In this document: piece by piece, positions 26,845-35,834 of the stretch
Layout of the letters: each line of letters opens with the position of its first letter
How positions within the stretch are numbered: position 1 is the first letter of the stretch
Assembly (NCBI RefSeq): GCF_001673365.1
Contig: NZ_LZLS01000156.1
Span: 1-64,000, forward strand
Length of the DNA: 64,000 nt
Reading direction: 5' to 3'
Origin: Mycobacterium asiaticum
Lineage (GTDB): Bacteria; Actinomycetota; Actinomycetes; Mycobacteriales; Mycobacteriaceae
Program-made: the position numbers and the translations under genes
Notes under the pieces: generated by a model
What the model was told of the DNA's origin: nothing
Databases searched by the model: none
What the model saw: the letters and a program-made list of their open reading frames with translations, nothing else

Positions 26845-28314
26845 ATGGCTCTGTTGGCCAACGGCGTCAGCGCATTGTTCATCGACGGCAAGTTTGCCGA
26901 AGGCGGCTCGGGGACCTTCCCGACGGTCAACCCGGCCACCGAGGAAGTGCTCGGGATGGCGGCGGACGCCGACGCGCAGGACATGGGCCGCGCCATCGAA
27001 GCCGCCCGGCGCGCCTTCGACGACACCGACTGGTCGCGCAACACCGATCTGCGGGTGCGGTGTATCAGGCAACTACGCGAAGCGATGCAAAAGCACACCG
27101 AAGAACTGCGCGATTTGACCATCTCCGAGGTCGGCGCACCGCGCATGCTCACCTCGATGGCCCAGTTGGAAGGCCCGGTCAACGACCTGGCTTTCGCCGC
27201 GGACACCGCCGAGTCCTACCAGTGGAACCAGGACCTGGGTCAAGCCGCACCCATGGGCATCCCCACCCGGCGCACCATCGCGCGCGAAGCCGTCGGCGTC
27301 GTCGGTGCCATCACGCCGTGGAACTTCCCGCATCAGATCAATCTCGCCAAGCTGGGCCCCGCACTGGCCGCCGGAAACACCGTCGTGCTCAAACCCGCAC
27401 CCGACACGCCTTGGTGCGCAGCGGTACTCGGGAAGCTCATCGCCGAGCACACCGACTTCCCGGCGGGGGTGGTCAACATCGTCACCTCCAGCGACCACAG
27501 CGTCGGTGCACTACTGGCCAAAGACCCACGGGTGGACATGATTTCGTTTACCGGGTCGACTGCGACCGGTCGCAGCGTCATGAGTGACTCCGCCGCCACC
27601 ATCAAAAGGGTCTTCCTGGAATTGGGTGGCAAGTCGGCGTTCGTCGTGCTCGATGACGCCGATCTGGGTGCGGCGGCCGGGGTTTCGGCATTCTCGGTGT
27701 GCATGCACGCCGGGCAGGGCTGTGCCATCACCACCCGGTTGGTGGTGCCGCGGGCTCGGTACGACGAGGCCGTCGCCATCGCGGCCGCCACTGTGGGCGG
27801 CATCAAGGCCGGTGATCCCACCAATCCGAAAACGATTTGCGGCCCGCTGATCTCGGCGCGCCAGCGCGACCGGGTGCAGAGCTACCTCGACTCCGCCACC
27901 GCTGAGGGCGGCACCTTCGCCGCCGGCGGCGGGCGTCCCGCCGACCGGCCGGTCGGCTTCTACATCGAGCCGACGGTGATCGCGGGCTTGGGCAACGACG
28001 CCCGGGTCGCGCGGGAGGAGATTTTCGGGCCGGTGTTGACGGTGATTGCGCACGACGGCGACGACGACGCCGTCCGCATCGCCAACGACTCGCCCTATGG
28101 GCTGTCCGGCACGGTGTACGGCGCCGATCCCGACCGGGCTGCGGCGGTCGCCGCCCGGATCCGCGCGGGAACCATCAACGTCAACGGTGGCGTCTGGTAC
28201 TCCGCCGACGCACCGTTCGGCGGATACAAGCAGTCGGGCAACGGCCGCGAGATGGGTCTGGCCGGATTTGAAGAGTATCTGGAAGTCAAAACCATTGCGA
28301 CATCTGCCGGTTAA
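26845..28314 (+). CDS. aldA: NAD-dependent aldehyde dehydrogenase AldA
   Basis: A 489-residue ALDH (Rv0768-like). The PWNFPHQINLAKLGPALA segment, FTGSTATG cofactor loop and ELGGKS general-base Glu are present. The nucleophilic Cys is in AGQGC near residue 293. It oxidises an aldehyde to the acid; pairing with adhB and P450s suggests the end of an alcohol-aldehyde-acid chain. It is divergent from the tetR run with a GGACA-N2-TGTCC site upstream, and is the first of four tightly packed plus-strand genes. Confidence 0.95.
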   Translation: MALLANGVSALFIDGKFAEGGSGTFPTVNPATEEVLGMAADADAQDMGRAIEAARRAFDDTDWSRNTDLRVRCIRQLREAMQKHTEELRDLTISEVGAPRMLTSMAQLEGPVNDLAFAADTAESYQWNQDLGQAAPMGIPTRRTIAREAVGVVGAITPWNFPHQINLAKLGPALAAGNTVVLKPAPDTPWCAAVLGKLIAEHTDFPAGVVNIVTSSDHSVGALLAKDPRVDMISFTGSTATGRSVMSDSAATIKRVFLELGGKSAFVVLDDADLGAAAGVSAFSVCMHAGQGCAITTRLVVPRARYDEAVAIAAATVGGIKAGDPTNPKTICGPLISARQRDRVQSYLDSATAEGGTFAAGGGRPADRPVGFYIEPTVIAGLGNDARVAREEIFGPVLTVIAHDGDDDAVRIANDSPYGLSGTVYGADPDRAAAVAARIRAGTINVNGGVWYSADAPFGGYKQSGNGREMGLAGFEEYLEVKTIATSAG

Positions 28315-28335
28315 CGCGAATTGAGGGAGCCCAGC

Positions 28336-29085
28336 GTGCAGTTCGAAAACAAGGTGGCCATCGTCACCGGATCCGGTGGCGGCATCGGTCAGGCCTATGT
28401 CGAGGCGCTGGCTCGGGAGGGCGCGGCCGTCGTCGTCGCTGACATCAACGTCGAAGCGGCCGAGGCCGTAGCCAAGCAGATCGTCGCCGACGGCGGCACC
28501 GCCATCAGCGTCCCGGTAGACGTCTCAGACCCGGCGTCGGCCAAGGCCATGGCTGATCGCACCCTGGCCGAATTCGGCGGAATCGACTACCTCGTCAACA
28601 ACGCCGCGATCTTCGGCGGCATGAAGATCGACTTCCTGCTCACCGTGGACCCCGAGTACTACAAGAGGTTCATGAGCGTAAACCTCGACGGTGCACTGTG
28701 GTGCACACGTGCGGTGTACAAGAAGATGGCCAAGCGGGGCGGCGGAGCGATCGTCAACCAGTCGTCCACCGCGGCGTGGATTTACGCGAACTACTACGGT
28801 CTGGCCAAGGCCGGGATCAACGGCCTGACACAACAACTTTCGCGCGAACTCGGCGGTCAGAACATCCGGGTGAACGCCATCGCACCGGGGCCTACCGACA
28901 CCGAGGCCAACCGAACCACCACGCCCAAGGAGATCGTCGACGACATCGTCAAGGGCCTGCCGCTGGCGCGGATGGGCACGCCCGAGGATCTGGTGGGCAT
29001 GTGCCTGTTCCTGCTCAGTGACCAGGCGTCCTGGATCACCGGGCAGATCTTCAACGTCGACGGCGGACAGATCATCCGGTCATGA
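28336..29085 (+). CDS. short-chain dehydrogenase/reductase (Rv0769-like)
   Basis: A 249-residue SDR with cofactor motif TGSGGGIGQ, an Asp-ending beta-2 (VVVADIN) that favours NAD(H), the NNAAIFGG strand, catalytic Ser in NQSSTAAW and YYGLAK for Tyr/Lys. The GTG at 28336 is chosen because GGGAG lies 6 nt upstream; the frame from 28321 would begin with TTG inside that SD. It begins 22 nt after aldA and overlaps the next gene by 4 nt. Confidence 0.9.
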   Translation: MQFENKVAIVTGSGGGIGQAYVEALAREGAAVVVADINVEAAEAVAKQIVADGGTAISVPVDVSDPASAKAMADRTLAEFGGIDYLVNNAAIFGGMKIDFLLTVDPEYYKRFMSVNLDGALWCTRAVYKKMAKRGGGAIVNQSSTAAWIYANYYGLAKAGINGLTQQLSRELGGQNIRVNAIAPGPTDTEANRTTTPKEIVDDIVKGLPLARMGTPEDLVGMCLFLLSDQASWITGQIFNVDGGQIIRS

Positions 29086-29948
29086 CCGACGGCGGAGACG
29101 CAGTGAAACTGGGCTACATCGGCCTGGGCAACATGGGCACCCCGATGGCCAAGAGGATGATCGAATGGCCGGGCGGGGTAACGGTTTACGACATACGGAC
29201 CGAGGCCATGACTCCGTTGGGCGACCGGGGCGCACGGCTGGCCGAGAACCTAGCCGACGTCGCCGCCGCCAACATCATCAGCGTCACCGTGCTCAACGAT
29301 GAGCAGGTGCGTAGCGTCGTCGGCGACCTGGCGCCACATGCCAAGCCCGGCACCGTCATTGCGATCCACTCCACGATCAACGACACCACTGCCGAGGAAC
29401 TCGCACGGGAACTGGAACCCCAGGACATCCACGTCATCGATGCGCCGGTCAGCGGGGGTGGACGGGCCGCGCGGTTCGGTCAGCTCGCGACCATGGTGGG
29501 TGCGAGCGACGAAGTCTTCGCACGCGTCAAAGAGCCGTTCTCGCATTGGGCGGAGTTGGTGGTGCACGCCGGCCCACCCGGTGCGGGCACCCGAATGAAG
29601 TTGGCCCGCAACATGCTTACCTTCACTTCGTACGCGGCGGTGGGCGAGGCGTGGCAGCTGGCCGAAGCGGCCGGGTTGAACCTGCAGGACCTGGGCAACG
29701 TCGTGCGCCACACCGACAAGCTGACCGGCGGAGCGGGTTCGATCATGTTCCGCGAGGACACGAAAGACCTTGAGCCCGGCCACTTTCTCTATGACGGGTT
29801 CACCCATACCCGTGGTCTCGGCGAAAAGGATCTGAGTCTGGCGCTTGGGTTGGCCGAGTCGGTTTCGGTCGACCTGCCGCTGGCTAAGCTGGCTCTGGAG
29901 CGGCTGGCGCCCAATCTTGGGGTGCCGCATACACAGAAAGAGACATGA
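29082..29948 (+). CDS. 3-hydroxyisobutyrate dehydrogenase-like NAD-binding protein (Rv0770-like)
   Basis: A 288-residue beta-hydroxyacid dehydrogenase. The LGYIGLGNMGTPMA dinucleotide loop opens the protein, DAPVSGGGRAA is the substrate-binding motif, and the catalytic Lys is in GAGTRMKLARN. Enzymes of this family oxidise beta-hydroxy acids, or reduce the semialdehyde. The ATG overlaps the upstream SDR stop by 4 nt and the stop overlaps the next gene by 4 nt, so translation of three genes is coupled. Confidence 0.9.
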   Translation: MTDGGDAVKLGYIGLGNMGTPMAKRMIEWPGGVTVYDIRTEAMTPLGDRGARLAENLADVAAANIISVTVLNDEQVRSVVGDLAPHAKPGTVIAIHSTINDTTAEELARELEPQDIHVIDAPVSGGGRAARFGQLATMVGASDEVFARVKEPFSHWAELVVHAGPPGAGTRMKLARNMLTFTSYAAVGEAWQLAEAAGLNLQDLGNVVRHTDKLTGGAGSIMFREDTKDLEPGHFLYDGFTHTRGLGEKDLSLALGLAESVSVDLPLAKLALERLAPNLGVPHTQKET

Positions 29949-30379
29949 TGGACGAACTGCGCCGCACGGGCCTTGAGAAGATGAACGAGGTCTACGGCTG
30001 GGAGATGCCGAATATCGAGGGCGACGCATACTTCGATCTGACCGTCGACCACCTGTTCGGCACCATCTGGAATCGGCCCGGGTTGTCGATGAGGGACAAG
30101 CGGATTATGACGCTTACGGCGGTGACCGCCATCGGAAATCGGGACCTGGCTGAGATTCAGATCAATGCAGCACTGCTCAACGAGGAACTCACCGAGACCG
30201 AGCTGAAGGAGATGGCCGTCTTCCTCACCCACTATCTCGGGTTCCCACTTGGTTCGGCGCTCAACGGCGCGGTCGACACCGTGGTAGCCAGGCGCCGCAA
30301 GGCCGCGGCCAAAGGTGCCGGCGAGGACAAGAAGGCCAACGTCGGCGGCGCGTTGAAGATGCACTCTGGCGGCAAGTAG
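29945..30379 (+). CDS. carboxymuconolactone decarboxylase family protein (Rv0771-like)
   Basis: A 144-residue CMD/AhpD-fold protein with the helical core LSMRDKRIMTLTAVTAIGN and the HYLGFP segment. The CxxC pair of AhpD peroxidases is absent, so a decarboxylase or small-lactone role fits better than peroxide reduction. The start is one of two adjacent ATGs overlapping the upstream stop. It closes the aldA run, 35 nt before purD. The Lys/Ala-rich tail is unstructured. Confidence 0.85.
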   Translation: MMDELRRTGLEKMNEVYGWEMPNIEGDAYFDLTVDHLFGTIWNRPGLSMRDKRIMTLTAVTAIGNRDLAEIQINAALLNEELTETELKEMAVFLTHYLGFPLGSALNGAVDTVVARRRKAAAKGAGEDKKANVGGALKMHSGGK

Positions 30380-30414
30380 GCCGTCTTCTCGCCGGCCCGC
30401 TAGTGTGACCTGTC

Positions 30415-31683
30415 GTGCGCGTTCTGGTGATCGGTTCCGGTGCCCGTGAGCATGCCCTGCTGCTGGCGCTCAGTAGAGATCCGAAGGTCACGGGGTTGAT
30501 TGTGGCGCCCGGCAACGCCGGCACGGCGCGGTTGGCCGAGCAGCACGACGTCGACATCACCTCCGGAGACGACGTCATCGCCCTGGCCCGCAAGGTCGAG
30601 GCGGATCTGGTGGTGATCGGTCCGGAGGTGCCGTTGGTGCTGGGCGTGGCCGACGCGTTGCGCGCCGCCGGCATCGTGTGCTTCGGCCCGGGTAAGGACG
30701 CGGCGCGCATCGAAGGCTCCAAAGCGTTCGCCAAGGAGGTCATGGCCGCGGTCGGCGTGCGCACCGCCTCCAGCGAAATCGTGGACAACCCCGCTCATTT
30801 GGACGCCGCGCTCGACCACTTCGGACCCGCGGCCGGTGACCCGGCGTGGGTGGTCAAGGACGATTCGCTGGCTGCAGGCAAGGGCGTGGTGGTGACACCC
30901 GAGCGCGAGGTTGCCCGCGCTCATGCCGCCGGCCTGCTCGATGCCGGTCACCCGGTGCTGTTGGAATCGTTCCTCGACGGACCCGAGGTGTCGTTGTTCT
31001 GCGTGGTCGACGGCGCCACTGTGGTGCCGCTGCTGCCCGCACAGGATTTCAAGCGCGTTGGCGACGGAGATGTCGGCCCCAACACCGGCGGCATGGGCGC
31101 CTACGCGCCGCTGCCGTGGCTGACGGATACGGCGTACCGAGAGATAGTCACCGGCATCGTGGAACCCGTTGCGGCCGAGTTGGTTCGACGCGGCAACGCC
31201 TTCAACGGTCTGCTCTACGCGGGTCTGGCGATCACCTCGAACGGGCCGGCGGTCGTCGAATTCAACTGTCGTTTCGGCGATCCGGAGACGCAAGCGGTGC
31301 TCGCGTTACTGGAATCGCCGCTGGGCCAGCTACTGCACGCCGCCGGCAGCGGGAAATTGGCCGAGTTCGACGAGTTGCGCTGGCGCGACGGCGCGGCGGT
31401 GACGGTGGTGCTGGCGGCCGAGAATTATCCTGGCTTCCCCCGGGTCGGCGACGTCATCTCCGGATCGGAGGCCGACGGTGTGCTGCACGCGGGCACCGCA
31501 CGGCGGGAGGACGGTGCGATCGTCTCCTCCGGTGGGCGGGTGCTGTCGGTGGTGGGTACCGGCGACGACCTGACCGCCGCACGCACCCGGGCATACGAAA
31601 TCCTCGATTCAATTCGCTTGCCCGGCGGGCACTTTCGTACCGATATCGCGCTGCGGGCAGCCGAGGAGCAATTGAGCCGCTAG
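30415..31683 (+). CDS. purD: phosphoribosylamine-glycine ligase PurD
   Basis: A 422-residue GAR synthetase, catalysing ATP-dependent ligation of phosphoribosylamine and glycine in purine synthesis. The N-terminal [14 protein letters not shown] loop, the ATP-grasp segment around [13 protein letters not shown], and the [10 protein letters not shown] metal-binding signature are all present. GTG is the start, with no SD; TAGTGT lies 8 nt upstream, so a leaderless or nearly leaderless transcript is likely. Length matches the family. Confidence 0.97.
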   Translation: MRVLVIGSGAREHALLLALSRDPKVTGLIVAPGNAGTARLAEQHDVDITSGDDVIALARKVEADLVVIGPEVPLVLGVADALRAAGIVCFGPGKDAARIEGSKAFAKEVMAAVGVRTASSEIVDNPAHLDAALDHFGPAAGDPAWVVKDDSLAAGKGVVVTPEREVARAHAAGLLDAGHPVLLESFLDGPEVSLFCVVDGATVVPLLPAQDFKRVGDGDVGPNTGGMGAYAPLPWLTDTAYREIVTGIVEPVAAELVRRGNAFNGLLYAGLAITSNGPAVVEFNCRFGDPETQAVLALLESPLGQLLHAAGSGKLAEFDELRWRDGAAVTVVLAAENYPGFPRVGDVISGSEADGVLHAGTARREDGAIVSSGGRVLSVVGTGDDLTAARTRAYEILDSIRLPGGHFRTDIALRAAEEQLSR

Positions 31684-31700
31684 CGCCCGCGGGTGCGGTC

Positions 31701-33233
31701 CTAATGCGAGTACTGCGGGCAGTACGCGGTGATCGCCGCGTTGACGCCGGCAGCGGCCTGCGCGGGGGTGATGCCTTCGTTGCCGCGCACGGTCGCCTCG
31801 GCGGCATCCCGGGGGCTGCCGCCGTTTTGCAGGCCCGAACACAGCGCCTGGCCAGTGCTGACCGCAGTGGCGGGATCGGTGACCGTGACACCGGGAATGC
31901 CCGACATGAGATTGAGGAAGGTCTGGTCCGGATTGGCCGCCGGTTGCGGCGGGACTGGTGGCGCTGCATCCAGGACCCGCGTGGGCGCAGGTGGCCGGAC
32001 GGGCGCCGGAGCCTGAACGGGCACGGGCACGGCGGCTGGCGGAGCGTTGTTCGGAGCCGGGACCACTGGCTGGGGGACCGGTGCTTGGGGTGGCGCGTAT
32101 TGCGCCGCCGGTTGTGGTTCGGCCAAAGCCGGGGCCCCCAAAGCCGGGGCCGCAACAGGCGGTGCGGGGTCCCCGATCGGGTAGCCGCTTGCACCCACAG
32201 CGGTGAGCGCTACCACCGCCGACACCGACGCGAACATCCGCCGCCTGCTGCGTTGCCGCGCTTTGTCCACGGGCGCGGCCGTGTGTTCGTGGGATCTGAC
32301 TGCCATAGGTCGGGGCATGGTCAGCGCCGAAGCGGTCGGGTGACGACGAGCTTGGGCGGCCTGAGTGAATGCGTGGGCGAACTCGCCGCACGTCGGGTAG
32401 CGCTCGCCGGGGTCTTTGGCGAGAGCTGTCGCAAGCACCGGGTCGAAGACCCGAAGCATGGGATGGGTTTGCGCAAGCGTCGGCGGCGGCGCGCTGAGGT
32501 GACGGCTGATGACAACGGCCGGGTTTTCATGCGGGAACAGCGGTGATCCGGTCAGCAGGTGGTAGACGGTTGCCGCCAGCGCGTACTGGTCCGCGCGACC
32601 GTCAATGGGGTCGTCGGTGAGCTGCTCGGGTGCGGCGTAGGGGAACGTGCCGATAGTCATGTTGGTGGCGGTAAGACCACCGCTATCGCCAATGGTGCGG
32701 GCTATGCCGAAGTCGCCCAGCAGGATTCGCTGCTCACCGTCCCCGGACTCGCTGAGCAGGATATTGGCGGGGCTGACGTCGCGGTGCATCAGCTTGTGTT
32801 GCTGATGCGCGTAGTCGAGCGCACCGGCTATCGCCGTGACGATCGCGGAGACTTGATCGGCCGGCATACCGCCGGGGTAGTGGTCCCGCAGCAGGCTCGC
32901 CGCATCGGTTCCGTCGACGAAGTCCATCGAGATCCACAGCTGACCGTTGAACTCGCCTCGGTCGTTGACGCGCACGATGTTCGGATGCCACAGCGTGGCC
33001 GCTAGATCGGCTTCTCTGATGAACCGTTGGCGATAGGCGTCGTCCGCCGATACGTTGCCGCCCTGAATACCGCCCAGAATCTTCAGCGCTTCGCGTCTGG
33101 GTAACCGCGGATGCTCGGCGAGGTAGACCTCGCCCATTCCGCCCGCTCCCAGAAACCGAACAATCTTGTAGCCGGCGAACACCTCGCCGACCGTCAACTC
33201 CTTGCAGCGGCTTGCGCCTACCAACTCAGTCAT
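31701..33233 (-). CDS. receptor-type Ser/Thr protein kinase with DUF732-like external domain
   Basis: A 510-residue kinase. The glycine loop [10 protein letters not shown], the VAIK-type Lys in REALKIL, DFG and the APE segment (YAAPEQL) are intact. The catalytic loop reads HRDVSPAN: Ser replaces the Lys normal in HRDxKPxN kinases. After a juxtamembrane region there is one TM ([19 protein letters not shown]), a Pro/Ala-rich stalk of about 80 residues and a C-terminal DUF732-like domain with two Cys. ATG 33233 (GGACGG upstream) is favoured over GTG 33263. I recall no kinase between purD and ggtA in M. tuberculosis. Confidence 0.85.
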   Translation of the reverse strand: MTELVGASRCKELTVGEVFAGYKIVRFLGAGGMGEVYLAEHPRLPRREALKILGGIQGGNVSADDAYRQRFIREADLAATLWHPNIVRVNDRGEFNGQLWISMDFVDGTDAASLLRDHYPGGMPADQVSAIVTAIAGALDYAHQQHKLMHRDVSPANILLSESGDGEQRILLGDFGIARTIGDSGGLTATNMTIGTFPYAAPEQLTDDPIDGRADQYALAATVYHLLTGSPLFPHENPAVVISRHLSAPPPTLAQTHPMLRVFDPVLATALAKDPGERYPTCGEFAHAFTQAAQARRHPTASALTMPRPMAVRSHEHTAAPVDKARQRSRRRMFASVSAVVALTAVGASGYPIGDPAPPVAAPALGAPALAEPQPAAQYAPPQAPVPQPVVPAPNNAPPAAVPVPVQAPAPVRPPAPTRVLDAAPPVPPQPAANPDQTFLNLMSGIPGVTVTDPATAVSTGQALCSGLQNGGSPRDAAEATVRGNEGITPAQAAAGVNAAITAYCPQYSH

Positions 33234-33383
33234 TGCACCGTCCAATACAGCGAACCCCGGCACAGCATCGTCGCCAGACCGGGATTGAGCGTACGCCTGC
33301 AGTTCACTCTTACGCTACCTGTTGTTAACCAAGACATACCCATTGCTTAAACTTCGGCGCGTTGGCGCCGCCAGGGTGGTCGG

Positions 33384-33485
33384 ATGATGAGCAGATTCAA
33401 TCCATTTGCCGGGCAGTCATTTTCGCACCGTTATCGGATCGCGCGCGGCGGCGGGGTCGATCAGATTCTGATCTTCGGCGACTGA
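33384..33485 (+). CDS. possible small ORF (33 aa)
   Basis: A short frame with two consecutive ATG codons lies in the 286-bp gap between the divergent kinase and membrane-protein genes. It ends in a TGA 64 nt before the next gene. It encodes a basic, Arg/Gly/Phe-containing peptide with no recognised motif. AGGGTGG about 8 nt upstream is a possible SD. It may equally be leader sequence or chance. Confidence 0.2.
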   Translation: MMSRFNPFAGQSFSHRYRIARGGGVDQILIFGD

Positions 33486-33549
33486 CTGGCGGTAGTCGGA
33501 AGATTCAGTAATCTCGGATCGTCGATTGAGATGAGGAAAGGGCCCGCAC

Positions 33550-34080
33550 GTGCTGACGTTGGCGATCATATTGTTCTTCGCAGCTCCAGTGTTTCTCTAT
33601 TTCGCGTTCCATCCCAATCAAGCGTTCTATGCGGAAGAAGGATGGAAATTCAAGGATCGCCACGAGCCGTCCGAGAGGTACGCAGCGGCCAATGCGGTCT
33701 ACTGCGTGATGATGGCAGTGGCATCGGTTTGCGTCGGCATCTGGATAATTTCGATTGATCATCGCGACAACGTCGCCGCGGAGCAGCGCAAGGCGATTGC
33801 TGAGTCAAACGCACGCTGCGTAAGGGACATTGAGCCACGCTTCAGGCAAACGGTCCGGTGGCACGGCCACCAGCTCGGCAATCCCGACAAGGTGAAAGAG
33901 CTTGCCAAAGAGCTAGGCGTCGATGTGAAGATCGACCGTTCGAGCTCGACGGGAACAGTCAGTGACGACGTCGTCGTCTCCGATCCGAAAAGGCCCGGCG
34001 ACACGACATTGTTCATCCTGGACGGCATCCTGTGGGAACACCAGGAGGCCGGAACGCAGGTAGGGTGTCGGCGTACCTAA
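33550..34080 (+). CDS. membrane-anchored hypothetical protein
   Basis: A 176-residue protein with two predicted membrane segments: residues 2-19 (LTLAIILFFAAPVFLYFAF) and about 49-68 (AVYCVMMAVASVCVGIWII). A soluble C-terminal domain of about 105 residues, with a Cys near 87 and another near the end, follows. No family is recognised with confidence. The start is GTG 33550 with AGGAAAGG upstream. Codon use is noticeably more A/T-ending than in neighbouring genes (ata, ttt, tat, gaa, gga), which fits recent acquisition. It sits next to the extra kinase gene. Confidence 0.65.
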   Translation: MLTLAIILFFAAPVFLYFAFHPNQAFYAEEGWKFKDRHEPSERYAAANAVYCVMMAVASVCVGIWIISIDHRDNVAAEQRKAIAESNARCVRDIEPRFRQTVRWHGHQLGNPDKVKELAKELGVDVKIDRSSSTGTVSDDVVVSDPKRPGDTTLFILDGILWEHQEAGTQVGCRRT

Positions 34081-34086
34081 GCAAGG

Positions 34087-35670
34087 TTAGAAAGCTACGG
34101 CTTGGCCGTCCCGACGCGGATCGCTAGCCGCCAGATAGCCGTCATCAAGGCGCCAAATGGCCTGGCAGCTGCCGAACGCGTTGTAGTCGTCGACGATCAG
34201 AAGTTCATGGCCGCGCTGACGCAACTCGTCCAGGGTGGCCGGGGAAAAGCCCTGCTCGCAGGCGACTTGCAAACCTTGCACCCAGCGGAACCGCGGACCG
34301 TCGCAGGCCGCTTGCGCGTTCTGGTGATAGTCGGCGATGCGAACCAACACCTGCACGTGTCCCTGAGGTTGCATCGGACCACCCATCACGCCGAAGCTCA
34401 TCACCGGGGCAGCGTCCTTGGTGACAAAACCCGGGATGATTGTGTGGAACGGACGTTTCCGGGGGCCGATGCGGTTCGGGTGTCCTTGTGTCACAACAAA
34501 GTCCGCGCCTCGGTTCTGCAACGCAACTCCGGTGCCGGGCACCACGACGCCGGAACCAAAACCCATGTAGTTCGATTGGATCATCGACACCATCATCCCG
34601 GCGGCGTCGGCCGCGGTGAGGTAAACCGTGCCACCCCTGGGTGTTCCGGCTGACACGGGCTTCGCCCGCTGCGGATCGATCAGTGCCGCACGCGCTTTCA
34701 GATATTCGCGATCGAGGAGACGCTCGACGGACACCGTCATGTGCTCGGCATCGGCCACATACGCGTGTGCATCGGCGAATGCCAACTTCAGCGCTTCGAT
34801 CTGTAGGTGCACGCTGTCGGCGGAATCGACTGCCAGCGCAGACATGTCGAAGTGTTTCAGAATTCCCAGCGCGATCAGTGCAACGATGCCCTGGCCGTTC
34901 GGCGGTATCTCGTGCACCGTGTACCCGCGATAGTCTGCGCCGATGGTGCCTACCCACTCCGCACGATGGGCGCCCAGGTCGTCGGCAGCCATGACCCCGC
35001 CGTTGGCCGTGGAGTGTGCGACGAGCGCTTCGGCCACTTCGCCCCGATAGAAGATCTCGCCGCGCGTAGCCGCGATCTTTTCCAGCGTCGCAGCCTGTTC
35101 GGGAAACCTGAACAGCTGCCCAGGCCCGGGCGCACGTCCGTCTGGCATGAAAGCCGCCGCGAACCCAGGCTGGGTCGCGAAAACCGGAACCTGCGCCCGC
35201 CATTGCGCGGCCACCATCGGCGAAACCAGAAAACCGTTGCGGCTATAGGAGATTGCGGGTGTGAATAGTTTCTCGAACGGGAGCTTGCCGAACCGGGCGT
35301 GCAATTCGGCCCACGCCGACACTGCCCCGGGCACCGTCACGGCATTCCAGCCGAACGCCGGAACACCCTGAGTGCCAAAGTATTCCGGTGTCCAGGCGGC
35401 CGGCGAGCGGCCCGAAGCGTTGAGCCCGTGCAACCGTTCGCCGTCCCAGACGATGGCGAAGGCATCCGATCCGATGCCATTGGAGACGGGTTCGACTACG
35501 GTCAGCGCGATCGCGGTGGCTATTGCCGCGTCCACCGCGTTTCCGCCCTCGGCGAGCATCCGCAACCCGGCCTGGGCGGCCAGCGGTTGGGACGTGCAGA
35601 CCACGTTGGTGGCCAGGATCGGGGTGCGCGGCCACGCGTAGGGGAAATCCCAATCAAACGGTGCGCCCAC
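34087..35670 (-). CDS. ggtA: gamma-glutamyltranspeptidase family protein GgtA
   Basis: A 527-residue Ntn-hydrolase of the GGT family (Rv0773c-like). CTSQPLAAQAGLRMLAEGGNAVDAA opens the large subunit (split here only for description). The autocleavage nucleophile Thr lies in the GGTVYLTAAD segment near residue 350, and VMGGPMQPQGHVQ is the small-subunit oxyanion motif. No signal peptide is seen, so unlike many GGTs it is probably cytosolic and could act on glutathione-like or other gamma-glutamyl/acyl compounds. The start is uncertain: GTG 35670 is the first credible codon before the conserved DFPYAWPR segment, and it lies inside a 19-bp tandem repeat. Confidence 0.88.
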   Translation of the reverse strand: MGAPFDWDFPYAWPRTPILATNVVCTSQPLAAQAGLRMLAEGGNAVDAAIATAIALTVVEPVSNGIGSDAFAIVWDGERLHGLNASGRSPAAWTPEYFGTQGVPAFGWNAVTVPGAVSAWAELHARFGKLPFEKLFTPAISYSRNGFLVSPMVAAQWRAQVPVFATQPGFAAAFMPDGRAPGPGQLFRFPEQAATLEKIAATRGEIFYRGEVAEALVAHSTANGGVMAADDLGAHRAEWVGTIGADYRGYTVHEIPPNGQGIVALIALGILKHFDMSALAVDSADSVHLQIEALKLAFADAHAYVADAEHMTVSVERLLDREYLKARAALIDPQRAKPVSAGTPRGGTVYLTAADAAGMMVSMIQSNYMGFGSGVVVPGTGVALQNRGADFVVTQGHPNRIGPRKRPFHTIIPGFVTKDAAPVMSFGVMGGPMQPQGHVQVLVRIADYHQNAQAACDGPRFRWVQGLQVACEQGFSPATLDELRQRGHELLIVDDYNAFGSCQAIWRLDDGYLAASDPRRDGQAVAF

Positions 35671-35746
35671 CTGGCGAGGGTAACCCCACGCGGCGAAGGA
35701 AACGCCACTTGGCGAGCGTAACCCCACGCGGCGAGGGCAACCCCAC
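35667..35746. repeat. 19-bp tandem repeat, four copies plus a partial fifth
   Basis: CCAC begins at 35667, 35686, 35705, 35724 and 35743, so the period is exactly 19 bp. The consensus unit is CCACSYGGCGAGGGTAACC with a few substitutions per copy. The array runs from the ggtA start codon into the upstream intergenic region. It is a minisatellite-like locus that might vary in copy number between strains. Confidence 0.8.
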
Positions 35747-35806
35747 CGCGAACCGAACCCCTCTGCGAATTCGAAGGAGTTTTTTCGCAGCCACGTTCGG
35801 TTCGCG
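35747..35806. repeat. nested inverted repeat (12-bp outer arms, 7-bp inner arms)
   Basis: CGCGAACCGAAC at 35747-35758 pairs perfectly with GTTCGGTTCGCG at 35795-35806. Inside the 36-nt loop CTGCGAA (35763-35769) pairs with TTCGCAG (35784-35790). The element directly abuts the 19-bp tandem array and lies 29 nt after the esterase stop codon on the minus strand. It could be a terminator, a structured RNA or a dispersed repeat unit. Confidence 0.7.
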
Positions 35807-35834
35807 CCAAAGCGCCAGACAGCCAGAGAGCCAA

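Noticed and set aside
30846..32546. 566-residue plus-strand frame crossing purD and the kinase gene
   Set aside because: It is a shifted frame within purD followed by antisense of the kinase; composition is Arg/Gly-rich and both real genes have strong motifs.
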